Shown here: positions 26,993 to 36,075 of the stretch, one piece after another
How the letters are laid out: every line of letters begins with the position of its first letter
Position numbering within the stretch: the first letter of the stretch is position 1
Assembly (NCBI RefSeq): GCF_900105455.1
Contig: NZ_FNSF01000001.1
Location: 1,307,001 to 1,371,000 of the forward strand
Reading direction: 5' to 3'
DNA from: Tenacibaculum sp. MAR_2009_124
GTDB taxonomy: Bacteria > Bacteroidota > Bacteroidia > Flavobacteriales > Flavobacteriaceae
DNA length: 64,000 nt
Notes under the pieces: model-generated
Told to the model about the DNA's origin: nothing
What the model saw: the letters and a program-made list of their open reading frames with translations, nothing else
The model's database searches: none
Translations under genes and position numbers: made by a program

Positions 26993-28013
26993 TTACCCTT
27001 CTTTTTAAATCAGTCATTCTTTTGAAAGCTGCATTTTTTTCCAAAATTTTACTTTCTAAAAAGTCAATCACCTTCTCTTGTAATTTTACCTTCGAAACTT
27101 TGTTAATATATGTAATACCACCAGGACTCATAACATTTACTTCTACTAATTTCCCTCCAATTACATCAATTCCTACAAAATATAACCCATCTTTTACGAG
27201 TTTAGGACCTATTTTATTACAAAGTATTTTTTCGGCTGGAGTTAATTTATGTTTTTCAACTCTTCCACCGGCAGTGATATTCGATCTATGGTCTTTGTCT
27301 CCAGGAATTCTTTTCATTGCACCAATCGGAACACCATTTAACAATAATATTCTAACATCTCCTTTATCGGCACCTTCAATATATTCTTGTAAAATTACAT
27401 AATCAGATGCTCCATCACTTTTACTAATATAAAAATCAAGTAAAGAATTGATATTACTCATAGCCGTTTTCTCTATCAAAATTACCCCTGACCCACCATA
27501 ACCATTCAATGGCTTTAGTATCATTTTTTCGGACTCAGATTCTTCAATAGTTTTTATCAAATAATTCTTATTCTTGGAAACATGAGTAACGGGAATAATT
27601 TCATTATTAGGGTCTTCAAATACCGCCGTATATAATTTATTATTTGCTTCTCGCATCCCTTCAACCGAGTTAATTACAAAAACATCATCTTTAACAGAAT
27701 CAAGAAAGTTTAACATTAAAGGATCCAATGGTGGATTTCCTCTCATGAATATTGCATCAAACCCCGCTAAGGGAAGCATTTCCTCCCTTAAAGTAGCTTT
27801 TTTATAATACGACTTAACACTCGTTGGAACCTTATCCATTCTTTCCAAAATAGAACAAAATGCATTTGTTACACTATTTCTAATTGTCAAATTAGAAGGT
27901 GAGCATAAAGCAACTCCATGTCCTCTTTTCGCACATTCATGTATTAATGTTAGCGAAGAATCTTTCTCAGGGTTAATCTCATCCCATGGATACATCAAAA
28001 AACAAATATTCAT
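26982..28013 (-). CDS. GshB-like ATP-grasp ligase
   Basis: A 343-residue ATP-grasp enzyme similar to prokaryotic glutathione synthetase. Visible blocks are MILKPLNGYGGSGVILIE (ATP-binding lysine and glycine loop), LQEYIEGADKGDVRILLLNG, RRIPG-like KRIPGDKDHRSNITAGG and the metal site FVGIDVIGGKLVEVNVMSPG. It should form an amide or peptide bond using ATP. No gamma-glutamylcysteine ligase (gshA) is in the window, so true glutathione synthesis is not established. The operon context (FGase-like enzyme, DUF1704 zincin, sulfurtransferase) suggests ligation and removal of an amino acid on a thiol metabolite or a peptide. Confidence 0.85.
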   Translation of the reverse strand: MNICFLMYPWDEINPEKDSSLTLIHECAKRGHGVALCSPSNLTIRNSVTNAFCSILERMDKVPTSVKSYYKKATLREEMLPLAGFDAIFMRGNPPLDPLMLNFLDSVKDDVFVINSVEGMREANNKLYTAVFEDPNNEIIPVTHVSKNKNYLIKTIEESESEKMILKPLNGYGGSGVILIEKTAMSNINSLLDFYISKSDGASDYVILQEYIEGADKGDVRILLLNGVPIGAMKRIPGDKDHRSNITAGGRVEKHKLTPAEKILCNKIGPKLVKDGLYFVGIDVIGGKLVEVNVMSPGGITYINKVSKVKLQEKVIDFLESKILEKNAAFKRMTDLKRRVNEA

Positions 28014-28071
28014 TTAAAATCTAATAAGTATGTTAATAATTTTATGTCCTAATTAATATCGAATTTCACTA

Positions 28072-29397
28072 TTATTTAACTTCATCGTAATGATCATCCC
28101 AATTTTTAGGTTTGGGAGTTCCTAATTTTCCAACCGATTTCGCTACTAACGATGCAACAGTAGCATCTCCAGTTACATTAATAACTGTTCTACACATATC
28201 TAATGGGCGATCTACAGCAAAAATTAGTGCTAATCCGATAGCTAATTTATCCGCTGGAAATCCTACAGCTTCCAATACAATAACCAACATAACCATTCCT
28301 GCACCAGGCACAGCAGCGGAGCCAATAGACGCCAATAATGCCGTTAAAATTATAGTCAATTGATCTCCAAAAGTTAAATCGAAACTTAAAGCCTGAGCTA
28401 TAAAAACAGCCGCAACCGCTTGGTAAAGACTGGTTCCGTCCATATTAATTGTAGCACCTACAGGTAACACAAAACTCGATACTTCTTTATCAACCCCCAC
28501 ATGCTCTTCTACTCTTTCCATGGTAACTGGCAAAGTTGCAGCACTAGAACTTGTTGAAAATGCTAATAATTGTGCTGGGCTAATTTGTTTAAGAAACCAT
28601 AATGGGTTCTTTTTTACAACCAATCCGACTAAAATCATATAAAAAACAACCATTAATAATAAACCACCAACTACAGTAAAGGCGTATTTTAATAAAGCAA
28701 GTAACAAATCGGGATCGTTAGATGATACCACAACATTTGCCAATAAAGCAAATACAGCATATGGTGCGAAAAGCATTATAAGGTCTACCATTTTTAAAAT
28801 AACTTCATTCAAAGAATCGAAAAATTTCTTTAATGGGTCAGATTTTTTTTCACCAATCAATAGCATTGATATACCTAGAAAAATGGTAAAAAATATTACT
28901 TGTAACATTGATTTATTGCTTCCCATTGCTTTTATAGCATTATCAGGCACCATGTCCACCATAAATTGTAATGGTCCACTTGATTTTTGCTTGGTAGCCT
29001 CTGCTATTTTGGCTTGAACACTACCACTATTCGCATATGTTTCTGTTAATTTATTAATGGTTTCTTCAGAAATACCATCACCAGGTTTCACAATATTTAC
29101 CAATAGGAGTCCTAAGGTTATAGCAATTACCGTTGTTCCAACATAAATACCGATTGTTCTAAATCCTATATTCTTAAATTTAGAAATATCTTTTAAGTCC
29201 GATATTCCTTTTATAAGTGATGCTATAATTAAAGGAACCGCTATTAACTTTAAAAGTTTTACAAAAATTGTACCTAATGGTTTTATCCAGTTTCCTACAA
29301 ATGTGCTCCCGCCTTCTACAGAAGTCATTGTTAAACCGAACAAAATACCAACAAGCATTCCTATTAAAATTTGCCAATGAAGTGCTAATTTTTTCAT
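28072..29397 (-). CDS. Dicarboxylate/amino acid:cation symporter (DAACS family)
   Basis: A 441-residue membrane transporter of the glutamate/aspartate/C4-dicarboxylate family. Diagnostic motifs are STSSSAATLPVTMERV (serine-rich HP1 loop), GATINMDGTSLYQ (NMDGT motif of TM7) and the C-terminal AVDRPLDMCRTVINVTGDA. There are about eight transmembrane segments plus two re-entrant loops. It lies 58 bases upstream of the ATP-grasp gene in the same direction. It could feed glutamate, aspartate or another acidic amino acid into that pathway; this link is inferred. Confidence 0.92.
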   Translation of the reverse strand: MKKLALHWQILIGMLVGILFGLTMTSVEGGSTFVGNWIKPLGTIFVKLLKLIAVPLIIASLIKGISDLKDISKFKNIGFRTIGIYVGTTVIAITLGLLLVNIVKPGDGISEETINKLTETYANSGSVQAKIAEATKQKSSGPLQFMVDMVPDNAIKAMGSNKSMLQVIFFTIFLGISMLLIGEKKSDPLKKFFDSLNEVILKMVDLIMLFAPYAVFALLANVVVSSNDPDLLLALLKYAFTVVGGLLLMVVFYMILVGLVVKKNPLWFLKQISPAQLLAFSTSSSAATLPVTMERVEEHVGVDKEVSSFVLPVGATINMDGTSLYQAVAAVFIAQALSFDLTFGDQLTIILTALLASIGSAAVPGAGMVMLVIVLEAVGFPADKLAIGLALIFAVDRPLDMCRTVINVTGDATVASLVAKSVGKLGTPKPKNWDDHYDEVK

Positions 29398-29530
29398 ATA
29401 ATTAGTTTGTTATTTTCAGAATGATAAAAGTATAAATAATAATTTAAAAAAAGTGTGACCTAAAATTTGTAACTTGTGTCTCATATAATGTATATGTAAT
29501 TTACTAACCTCTAATAATTAAATCAAAAAC

Positions 29531-30181
29531 ATGGCAGGAATTTTAGACTTATTGAACAGCGACCTAGGAAAAACAATTATATCAGGAGTAGCTGGATCGA
29601 CTGGACAAGACTCAAATAAAACAGGAAATGTGCTTACTATGGCATTGCCCGTTCTAATGAAAGCAATGCAAAGAAATGCTTCAACACCAGAAGGTGCGGA
29701 AGGTTTAATGGGTGCTTTATCTAACAAACATGATGGAAGTATTTTAGATAATCTAGGAGATTTATTTAAAGGTGGAGTGAATACAGATGTTATTCAAGAT
29801 GGAAGTAAAATTTTAGGACACGTTCTTGGAAACAAACAACAAGGCGTTGAGCAAGTTATTAGTCAAAAATCTGGTGTTGATGCTGGTTCTGTGGCTAACA
29901 TATTAAAAACAGCAGCTCCTCTTTTAATGGGAGTTTTAGGTAAACAATCTAGAGATAATGGCGTTAATAGTTCAGGAGACTTAGGTGGTTTACTTGGTGG
30001 TTTACTTGGTGGTAACTCAACTCAAAAGGAACAAAGTTTTTTAGAGCAAATTTTAGATGCTGATGGAGACGGAAGTGTTATTGATGACGTCGCTGGAATG
30101 GTTTTAGGCGGAGGAAATCAAAAATCTTCAGGAGGAGGTCTTTTAGGAGGTCTTTTAGGAGGTTTATTTGGAAAGAAGTAA
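29531..30181 (+). CDS. DUF937 family protein with glycine-rich tail
   Basis: A 216-residue protein without signal peptide or membrane segments. Residues about 1-150 fit DUF937 (MAGILDLLNSDLGKTIISGV, NVLTMALPVLMKAMQRNAS). The C-terminal third has GGLLGGLLGG blocks twice (around residues 157-165 and 201-214) flanking LDADGDGSVIDDVAGMVLGG, which looks like a dockerin or EF-hand-type calcium loop. The function is unknown. It stands alone, divergent from the symporter, and ends at a strong terminator. Confidence 0.82.
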   Translation: MAGILDLLNSDLGKTIISGVAGSTGQDSNKTGNVLTMALPVLMKAMQRNASTPEGAEGLMGALSNKHDGSILDNLGDLFKGGVNTDVIQDGSKILGHVLGNKQQGVEQVISQKSGVDAGSVANILKTAAPLLMGVLGKQSRDNGVNSSGDLGGLLGGLLGGNSTQKEQSFLEQILDADGDGSVIDDVAGMVLGGGNQKSSGGGLLGGLLGGLFGKK

Positions 30182-30200
30182 CCAACTCTATAAAATATAT

Positions 30201-30225
30201 AAAACCTGCTGAATCAGCAGGTTTT
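30201..30225. terminator. Bidirectional terminator between convergent genes
   Basis: Perfect 11-bp stem (AAAACCTGCTG with its complement) with a 3-base loop and T-rich flank on both strands. It lies 20 bases past the DUF937 stop and 22 bases past the stop of the opposing lipoprotein gene, and can serve both. Confidence 0.88.
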
Positions 30226-30246
30226 ATTATTTATTATTAAAATTAT

Positions 30247-30969
30247 TTATTTACCAAAACCTCCACCTCCTGAATCACAAGGATAAATTACCTTAGAAAC
30301 TTTCTTGGTACAGTTTCCTTCTTTAATAGTTGCTGTTAATGTAAACGGATGAAGACTTGCGGCCGCAACATGAACTTGAACTGCTCCACTATCTAAAAGA
30401 ACCGTACCATAATTAACTGACCAAGTTACATTATTACTAGGTCCAGAATAATTAGCCAAGTTATACCTTCCATATGGATGAGATGCTGGATAACATGCGG
30501 GTATAGTTTCCTGTATATAAGCTGAAGGATAAATACTGCAAGGATCATATGTACAATTTTGATAAGGGAGATAAAGAATATCATCACATTGCACATTACT
30601 ATTTGGAGCATTTGACGTGATATCTACTCTTAAATTACCTCCCGTGAAATTCGAACCGTACTTTATTGTCACCGTTTGCCCAGAAGAAGCTCCAATGATA
30701 CTCATTTGAGCAGAGGAAACACTCCAAGAAAACATTGCATTCGGTAAGTCTGTAGAAACCCTAAATGTTTCAATACTATTTCTACAATTCTTAACGTTTG
30801 TTGTAGAATAAACATTACAACTTGTTTGAATTCCTCTTGTTGTAGTTTCTATCACCTCCTTGTCTATGCCCTTCTCATAAGAATCTGGTGCGTTAATATT
30901 CGACTCTTCCGAACAAGAGGCAAATGAAATGATTAAGCATAATAATGTAAGTTTGATTAAGTTTTTCAT
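30247..30969 (-). CDS. Hypothetical lipoprotein with PKD-like domains
   Basis: A 240-residue lipoprotein; the signal ends IISFASC (Cys at about residue 20). The rest is beta-rich and cysteine-rich (about 10 Cys), with a PKD-like strand pattern FSWSVSSAQMSIIGASSGQ near 75-130 and a second repeat including NVTWSVNYG near 170-230. It ends in GGGGFGK. I do not recognise a specific family. The exported location suggests disulphide-stabilised Ig-like folds. It is transcribed alone between two terminated units. Confidence 0.7.
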   Translation of the reverse strand: MKNLIKLTLLCLIISFASCSEESNINAPDSYEKGIDKEVIETTTRGIQTSCNVYSTTNVKNCRNSIETFRVSTDLPNAMFSWSVSSAQMSIIGASSGQTVTIKYGSNFTGGNLRVDITSNAPNSNVQCDDILYLPYQNCTYDPCSIYPSAYIQETIPACYPASHPYGRYNLANYSGPSNNVTWSVNYGTVLLDSGAVQVHVAAASLHPFTLTATIKEGNCTKKVSKVIYPCDSGGGGFGK

Positions 30970-31158
30970 AATAATTAGAATTATTGATTAAACATTATGT
31001 CTATTTGGTTAAATTATTAAAGAAAACTTAAAAACGTTAAATTTATTTTATATCATTATACATTATTTACTAAATTCATTTGAGTTAGAATAAGGCAAAA
31101 AAAAAACACCCAGATTTTAATTCTAGATGATTTTTATATGTGGATATCTTTATATTTT

Positions 31159-31902
31159 TTATAACATTCCTCCGTCAACAGATAAGGTTTGTCCGGTAAT
31201 ATAAGAACTCATATCTGACGCTAAAAACACACAAGCATTTGCAATATCTTTAGGTTGTCCTAATTTCTTCAATGGAATAGAAGCACTATACTCTTCAATT
31301 ACTTTTTCATCTAATTTAGCCGTCATTTCTGTAGCGATAAAACCAGGAGCAATTACGTTACTTCTAATATTTCTAGACCCTAATTCTAAAGCAACTGATT
31401 TAGAAAAACCGATAATACCAGCTTTAGAGGCTGCATAATTCGCTTGCCCAGCATTTCCTTTTAATCCAATTACAGAACTCATATTAATAATAGACCCTGC
31501 ACGTTGTTTCATCATTGGACGAATGACTGCTTTAGTTAAATTGAAAACAGATTTCAAGTTTACTTCTATTACTTTATCAAAATCTGATTCTGAAATACGC
31601 ATTAAAAGGTTATCCTTTGTAATACCTGCATTATTTATCAAAACATCAATAGTTCCAAACTCTTCTAATACACTTTTTGCCAAATCTTGAGCCGCTTCAA
31701 ATTCAGCCGCGTTTGATTGATACCCCTTTGCTTTAACTCCTAAATCTGTTAATTCCTTTTCCAAAGCATTCGCTGCATCTACAGATGAATTATAGGTAAA
31801 TGCCACATTACATCCTTGCTCTGCAAACTCAATTGCGATTCCTCTTCCAATTCCTCTAGTAGCTCCAGTTATTATGGCTGTTTTATTTTCTAAAAGTTTC
31901 AT
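31159..31902 (-). CDS. fabG: 3-oxoacyl-[acyl-carrier-protein] reductase FabG
   Basis: A 247-residue short-chain dehydrogenase that reduces 3-oxoacyl-ACP with NADPH in fatty-acid elongation. It has the nucleotide-binding TGATRGIGRGIA, NNAGITKDNLLMRI, the catalytic Ser in INMSSVIG and the YAASKAG motif with Tyr and Lys. The sequence and length fit FabG closely; other SDR activities are less likely. It is a single-gene unit with its own consensus promoter. Confidence 0.92.
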   Translation of the reverse strand: MKLLENKTAIITGATRGIGRGIAIEFAEQGCNVAFTYNSSVDAANALEKELTDLGVKAKGYQSNAAEFEAAQDLAKSVLEEFGTIDVLINNAGITKDNLLMRISESDFDKVIEVNLKSVFNLTKAVIRPMMKQRAGSIINMSSVIGLKGNAGQANYAASKAGIIGFSKSVALELGSRNIRSNVIAPGFIATEMTAKLDEKVIEEYSASIPLKKLGQPKDIANACVFLASDMSSYITGQTLSVDGGML

Positions 31903-31928
31903 GTAATTAGTTGTTTTTTAACAAAGGG

Positions 31929-31958
31929 CAAATATAAGATAATAGCTAGTACTTCAAA
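31929..31958 (-). promoter_or_regulatory. Bacteroidota-type promoter of fabG
   Basis: Minus-strand TTTG (31958-31955), 18-base spacer, TATATTTG (31936-31929), a full match to TTTG / TANNTTTG with near-ideal spacing. The predicted start is about 20 bases before the fabG ATG. Confidence 0.65.
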
Positions 31959-31984
31959 AGATCTTGCTAAGATTTAAAAAATAA

Positions 31985-32016
31985 AAAACTCATGAAAGTT
32001 GTATTTCATGAGTTTT
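31985..32016 (-). terminator. Terminator after the M16 protease gene
   Basis: Perfect 13-bp stem (AAAACTCATGAAA with its complement) and 6-base loop, 29 bases after the protease stop, with T-rich sequence following on the minus strand. Confidence 0.88.
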
Positions 32017-32044
32017 ATAATTGGTAAAGAAATTTAGCGATAAA

Positions 32045-35014
32045 CTATTGCTTTACTTCTTTTTTATCAACATAATTAAATAAATAATCAACATCTAATT
32101 CTGTAATTTTACCTAATTTCTTAAGTGAATTAACATCTAGATCTTTTTTATTACCTATTACCATTACATTATAAGATTCTCCTTTAATATTTTGATCAAA
32201 GAATCCTTTTAAATCTTTAATGGTCATGTTTTTAATGGTATTGTACATTTCCTCGCGGTTATCATTATCAATACCTAATTTTTTTAATCGTTCATACGAC
32301 CAAAAAATACTAGACTTCGTAATTCTTTGAGCAGCAATTTTTTTAAGAGTAGCTTCCTTCGCCGCTTTAAATTGCTTTTCTGCCTCTGGCATATTATTCA
32401 TTAAATCCATCATAGCATCAACCGCTTGTGATAGTTTGTTCGCTTGAGTTCCCACATACGCCAATACATAATTAGGATCATCTTTCTTATTAGCGTCATC
32501 ATAGGCAGCAAATGCAGAATAAGCTAATGATTTACTTTCTCTTATTTCTTGAAAAACGATAGATGACAATCCACTTCCAAAATACGTATTGAATAAACGA
32601 GAAGCTGCCAAATTTTTAGGATCAAATGGCTTTCCCTTCGCTAAGAATAGTAACTCCGTTTGAACCATATCGTAATTTGTAAAAAATACATTACCTCCTG
32701 TTTCTGTATGCTCATAATTTTTAGCCTCAGGATACTCTTTTAATTCACCATAAATTTTATGATGTGTGTTTAGAGCTGCAATGGCTTTATTAACTTCCTT
32801 TCCATAATAAAATACACGTTGCTTATAATTTTTCATGTCTTTTACTAAGTTCACTAAGTCTTCCGGATTTATACCTTTTAATTCATCAATTTGCATAATG
32901 TCTCTTAAACGAGAATTTTCACCATACATACCATAATTCATTAATCCACCCCAAAGAATGTTTCCTTTTTGTGTTTTACCATCCTGACGTCCTTTATAAA
33001 TTTTTTCAACGTACTTATCATAAGCTTCTTGGTCAGCCTTTGCGTTATCCCATAAATGCTCTAATAACTCTAATCCTTTAGGTAAATTCTCTTTTAATCC
33101 TCTTAATCCAACATACGTTTTATCATTTTGAGCACTCACATAATAGTCTACACCAAGCTTATAGAACTCCTTCTTAATATCTTCGGCAGAGTATTTATCT
33201 GTTCCTAAGTACTCTAAATATCCAGCAGCCAAACTTAACTTCTTATCGTTATCGCTTCCCATATCAAAAATGATATTCAAGTCGAACAAATCATTCTTTT
33301 CATTTAGAACGTAAGAAACTTCTATGTCGTTAGATGTTTTACTAGTTTTAATAGCTGTTTTATAGTCAATAAATTTTGGTTGTAATAATGAAGACTCTTT
33401 TTTATTAAAAGACTTTAAGAAATCAGAACTTTTTCCTCTATTTAAATTTACAGGAGTTATTCCAGGGTTCTCTACCTTTACAATACTTTTATCTTCTCCT
33501 TTTCTTTTGTAGGTAAGAACGTAATTATTTTTGTAGAAATTATTAGCAAATTCCACTAATTCTTTCTTGCTGATTTTCTTTAAATCTTCTAAAAATTTAA
33601 CTTTACTTTCCCAATTTTCATGGTGTATAAAAGCGTTATAATAAGCACCTGCTAATGCTGTATTATTTTCATATTCGCGAGTTTGGCTTAACTTTAAGTC
33701 GTTAATAACGGCATCTATCATCCATTCATCAAACTCTCCCTTTTTAAGCTTTTCAATTTGCTCTAGTAATAATTCCTTTACTTCATCTAACGTTTGGCCT
33801 GATTTAGGGCTTCCACTAAATGAATGATATCCATAATCATTTAAAAATGTTGGAGAGCAAGAGGCTCTTTGAATTAATTGTTTTTGATTTAAGTTTAAAT
33901 CTATCAATCCAGCATTACCATTTGACATGATCATGTCACATAAAGTAACAAATTTCTCTTCTTCTGTATTTACTCCGTTCGAGCGAAAAGCTATAGATAC
34001 ACTTTCAGCTGTAGGCCCAAAAACTTCTGAAATAATCGGTTGGTTAATTGGCTCTTCTTTAGGTAAAGTTGGATGGCTTAATTCTTTCTTTTCCATTTTA
34101 CCAAAAGTTTCGTTTACTTTTTTAATAGTCGCATCAAAATCTAAATCACCAACTAATACTACCGCCATATTATTTGGCACATAATATTTATCAAAATAAT
34201 TATGAATATCCACTAATGATGGGTTCTTTAGGTGTTCAGAAGTCCCAATAGTTCTTTGCTGACCATATGGATGATTTGGGAATAGACCTTCTAATTTTCT
34301 GTAGTGGCGTTTCCTGAAATCACTGTCTTGCGTTCTATTAAACTCTTCAAAAACCGCTTCCAATTCTGTATGAAATAATCGTAATACTAAAGTTCCGAAA
34401 CGCTCAGCTTCTAAGTCTAACCACTTGTTTAACTCATTCGCTGGGATTTTGTTTTTATATACTGTTTCCTCAAACCATGTATGCGCATTTGTACCAGTAG
34501 CTCCTAATGAAGCTGTCATTTTATCATATTCATTGGCTACAGAAAAGTTTGAAGCTTCTAATGAAACCTTATCGATTTCCTTATAAATATCCTTCTTTTT
34601 TTCAGGATCCTCCTCTGTTCTGTGTTGCTCATACAAATCAGATATCTTTTTTAGGTATTCCTTTTCTTTTTCCCAATCTAAGGTTCCAATTTTATGAGTT
34701 CCTTTGAACACCATATGTTCTAAATAATGAGCTAATCCCGTTGAGTTTTTAGGATCATAATTAGAACCAGCTCTCACAGCAATGTAAGTTTGAATTTTAG
34801 GTTCATCAGTATTTTTACTTAAATATACTTTTAATCCATTTTCCAAAGTATATAAACGTAATCCTGTTGGGTCATTTGAAACAGTTTCATAGGCTAAACC
34901 GCTTGCATCAGTTTTTTTCTCTGTTTTAATAATATTAGTTGAAGTACCTGATTGCTTACAAGAAGCAATTACAACAACTAACAAACATAAAAACAGAACT
35001 TTAATGTTTTTCAT
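32045..35014 (-). CDS. M16 family zinc metalloprotease, lipoprotein
   Basis: A 989-residue pitrilysin-type peptidase made of two M16 halves. A lipoprotein signal (ending VVVIASC) places it in the periplasmic or outer-membrane envelope. The inverted zinc motif HYLEH (HxxEH) is at about residues 92-96 with a downstream glutamate in the ELEAVFEEFNR region. The second half lacks an HxxEH motif, as expected for the inactive partner domain. It is monocistronic, bounded by terminators on both sides. It probably degrades peptides in the envelope; substrates unknown. Confidence 0.92.
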   Translation of the reverse strand: MKNIKVLFLCLLVVVIASCKQSGTSTNIIKTEKKTDASGLAYETVSNDPTGLRLYTLENGLKVYLSKNTDEPKIQTYIAVRAGSNYDPKNSTGLAHYLEHMVFKGTHKIGTLDWEKEKEYLKKISDLYEQHRTEEDPEKKKDIYKEIDKVSLEASNFSVANEYDKMTASLGATGTNAHTWFEETVYKNKIPANELNKWLDLEAERFGTLVLRLFHTELEAVFEEFNRTQDSDFRKRHYRKLEGLFPNHPYGQQRTIGTSEHLKNPSLVDIHNYFDKYYVPNNMAVVLVGDLDFDATIKKVNETFGKMEKKELSHPTLPKEEPINQPIISEVFGPTAESVSIAFRSNGVNTEEEKFVTLCDMIMSNGNAGLIDLNLNQKQLIQRASCSPTFLNDYGYHSFSGSPKSGQTLDEVKELLLEQIEKLKKGEFDEWMIDAVINDLKLSQTREYENNTALAGAYYNAFIHHENWESKVKFLEDLKKISKKELVEFANNFYKNNYVLTYKRKGEDKSIVKVENPGITPVNLNRGKSSDFLKSFNKKESSLLQPKFIDYKTAIKTSKTSNDIEVSYVLNEKNDLFDLNIIFDMGSDNDKKLSLAAGYLEYLGTDKYSAEDIKKEFYKLGVDYYVSAQNDKTYVGLRGLKENLPKGLELLEHLWDNAKADQEAYDKYVEKIYKGRQDGKTQKGNILWGGLMNYGMYGENSRLRDIMQIDELKGINPEDLVNLVKDMKNYKQRVFYYGKEVNKAIAALNTHHKIYGELKEYPEAKNYEHTETGGNVFFTNYDMVQTELLFLAKGKPFDPKNLAASRLFNTYFGSGLSSIVFQEIRESKSLAYSAFAAYDDANKKDDPNYVLAYVGTQANKLSQAVDAMMDLMNNMPEAEKQFKAAKEATLKKIAAQRITKSSIFWSYERLKKLGIDNDNREEMYNTIKNMTIKDLKGFFDQNIKGESYNVMVIGNKKDLDVNSLKKLGKITELDVDYLFNYVDKKEVKQ

Positions 35015-35040
35015 AAGTAATATAGTATTTGATTAAAATA

Positions 35041-35076
35041 AAAAATCCGTCGAATTTAATCATTCAACGGATTTTT
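35041..35076 (-). terminator. Terminator after sucD
   Basis: 15-bp stem (AAAAATCCGTCGAAT against its complement, one G-U wobble) with a 6-base loop and T tract on the minus strand, 50 bases past the sucD stop. Confidence 0.82.
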
Positions 35077-35125
35077 AAGAGTTAAATTATGTTAATTTAA
35101 CGTATTTTATAAAATAGTTAATGGC

Positions 35126-36001
35126 TTAAGCTAATACTTTAGCTACCATTTCTCCAATTTTTGCAGGAGATTCAACAACGTGAACACCATTTTCAGCTAA
35201 TATCTTCATTTTTGCTTGTGCAGTATCATCGGCCCCACCAACAATCGCTCCAGCATGCCCCATTGTTCTACCAGCAGGTGCTGTTTGTCCAGCGATAAAA
35301 CCAACAACGGGCTTACGATTACCGTCAGCTTTAATCCAGCTAGCAGCTTCAGCTTCTAGGTTACCACCAATTTCACCAATCATTACAATGGCAGCCGTTT
35401 CGTCGTCATTCATTAATAACTCTACTGCTTCTTTTGTAGTAGTTCCAATAATTGGATCTCCACCAATACCAATTGCAGTAGTAATACCAAATCCTTGCTT
35501 CACTACTTGGTCAGCAGCTTCGTAAGTTAAAGTACCTGATTTAGAAACTATACCAACTTTTCCTTTTTTGAAAATGAATCCTGGCATAATTCCAACCTTC
35601 GCTTCTTCTGGAGTAATAACTCCTGGGCAGTTAGGTCCAACTAAAGTACAGTCTTCTTTTGCGTCGATATATGCTTTTACTTTTACCATATCAGCTGTAG
35701 GAATTCCTTCAGTAATACAAATAATTACTTTAATTCCAGCTTCAGCTGACTCCATGATAGCATCAGCAGCAAATGCAGGTGGTACAAAAATAATAGATGT
35801 ATCAGCTCCTACTTTTTGAACAGCGTCATCAACTGTATTGAAAACAGGTTTTCCTAAATGCTCTTGTCCTCCTTTTCCTGGAGTTACTCCTCCAACTACG
35901 TTAGTTCCGTAGTCTATCATTTGACCAGCATGGAAAGTTCCTTCACTACCAGTGAAGCCTTGCACTATAATTTTTGAATCTTTATTTACTAAAACACTCA
36001 T
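35126..36001 (-). CDS. sucD: Succinyl-CoA synthetase alpha subunit
   Basis: A 291-residue TCA-cycle subunit that binds CoA and carries the phosphohistidine; with SucC it makes succinate and ATP/GTP from succinyl-CoA. Landmarks: VQGFTGSEGTFHAGQMIDYG (CoA-binding Rossmann), IPTADMVKV, VGPNCPGVITP, and the active His in MGHAGAIVGG. Length and sequence are standard. sucC is not in the window, as is common in Bacteroidota where the two genes are separated. Confidence 0.97.
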   Translation of the reverse strand: MSVLVNKDSKIIVQGFTGSEGTFHAGQMIDYGTNVVGGVTPGKGGQEHLGKPVFNTVDDAVQKVGADTSIIFVPPAFAADAIMESAEAGIKVIICITEGIPTADMVKVKAYIDAKEDCTLVGPNCPGVITPEEAKVGIMPGFIFKKGKVGIVSKSGTLTYEAADQVVKQGFGITTAIGIGGDPIIGTTTKEAVELLMNDDETAAIVMIGEIGGNLEAEAASWIKADGNRKPVVGFIAGQTAPAGRTMGHAGAIVGGADDTAQAKMKILAENGVHVVESPAKIGEMVAKVLA

Positions 36002-36033
36002 TGGTTTGTTTTTTAAATTTTTAAAAAGTCAGA

Positions 36034-36064
36034 CAAAAATAATCTTTTAATTGAGTTTTTCCAA
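36034..36064 (-). promoter_or_regulatory. Promoter of sucD
   Basis: On the minus strand TTGG (36064-36061), 19-base spacer, TATTTTTG (36041-36034), matching TANNTTTG. The sucD ATG is 33 bases downstream of the -7 box. Confidence 0.5.
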
Positions 36065-36075
36065 TTAAATTTATG

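Noticed and set aside
26982..28013. Definite glutathione synthetase gshB
   Set aside because: The fold fits but there is no gshA in view; ATP-grasp specificity cannot be assigned from motifs alone.
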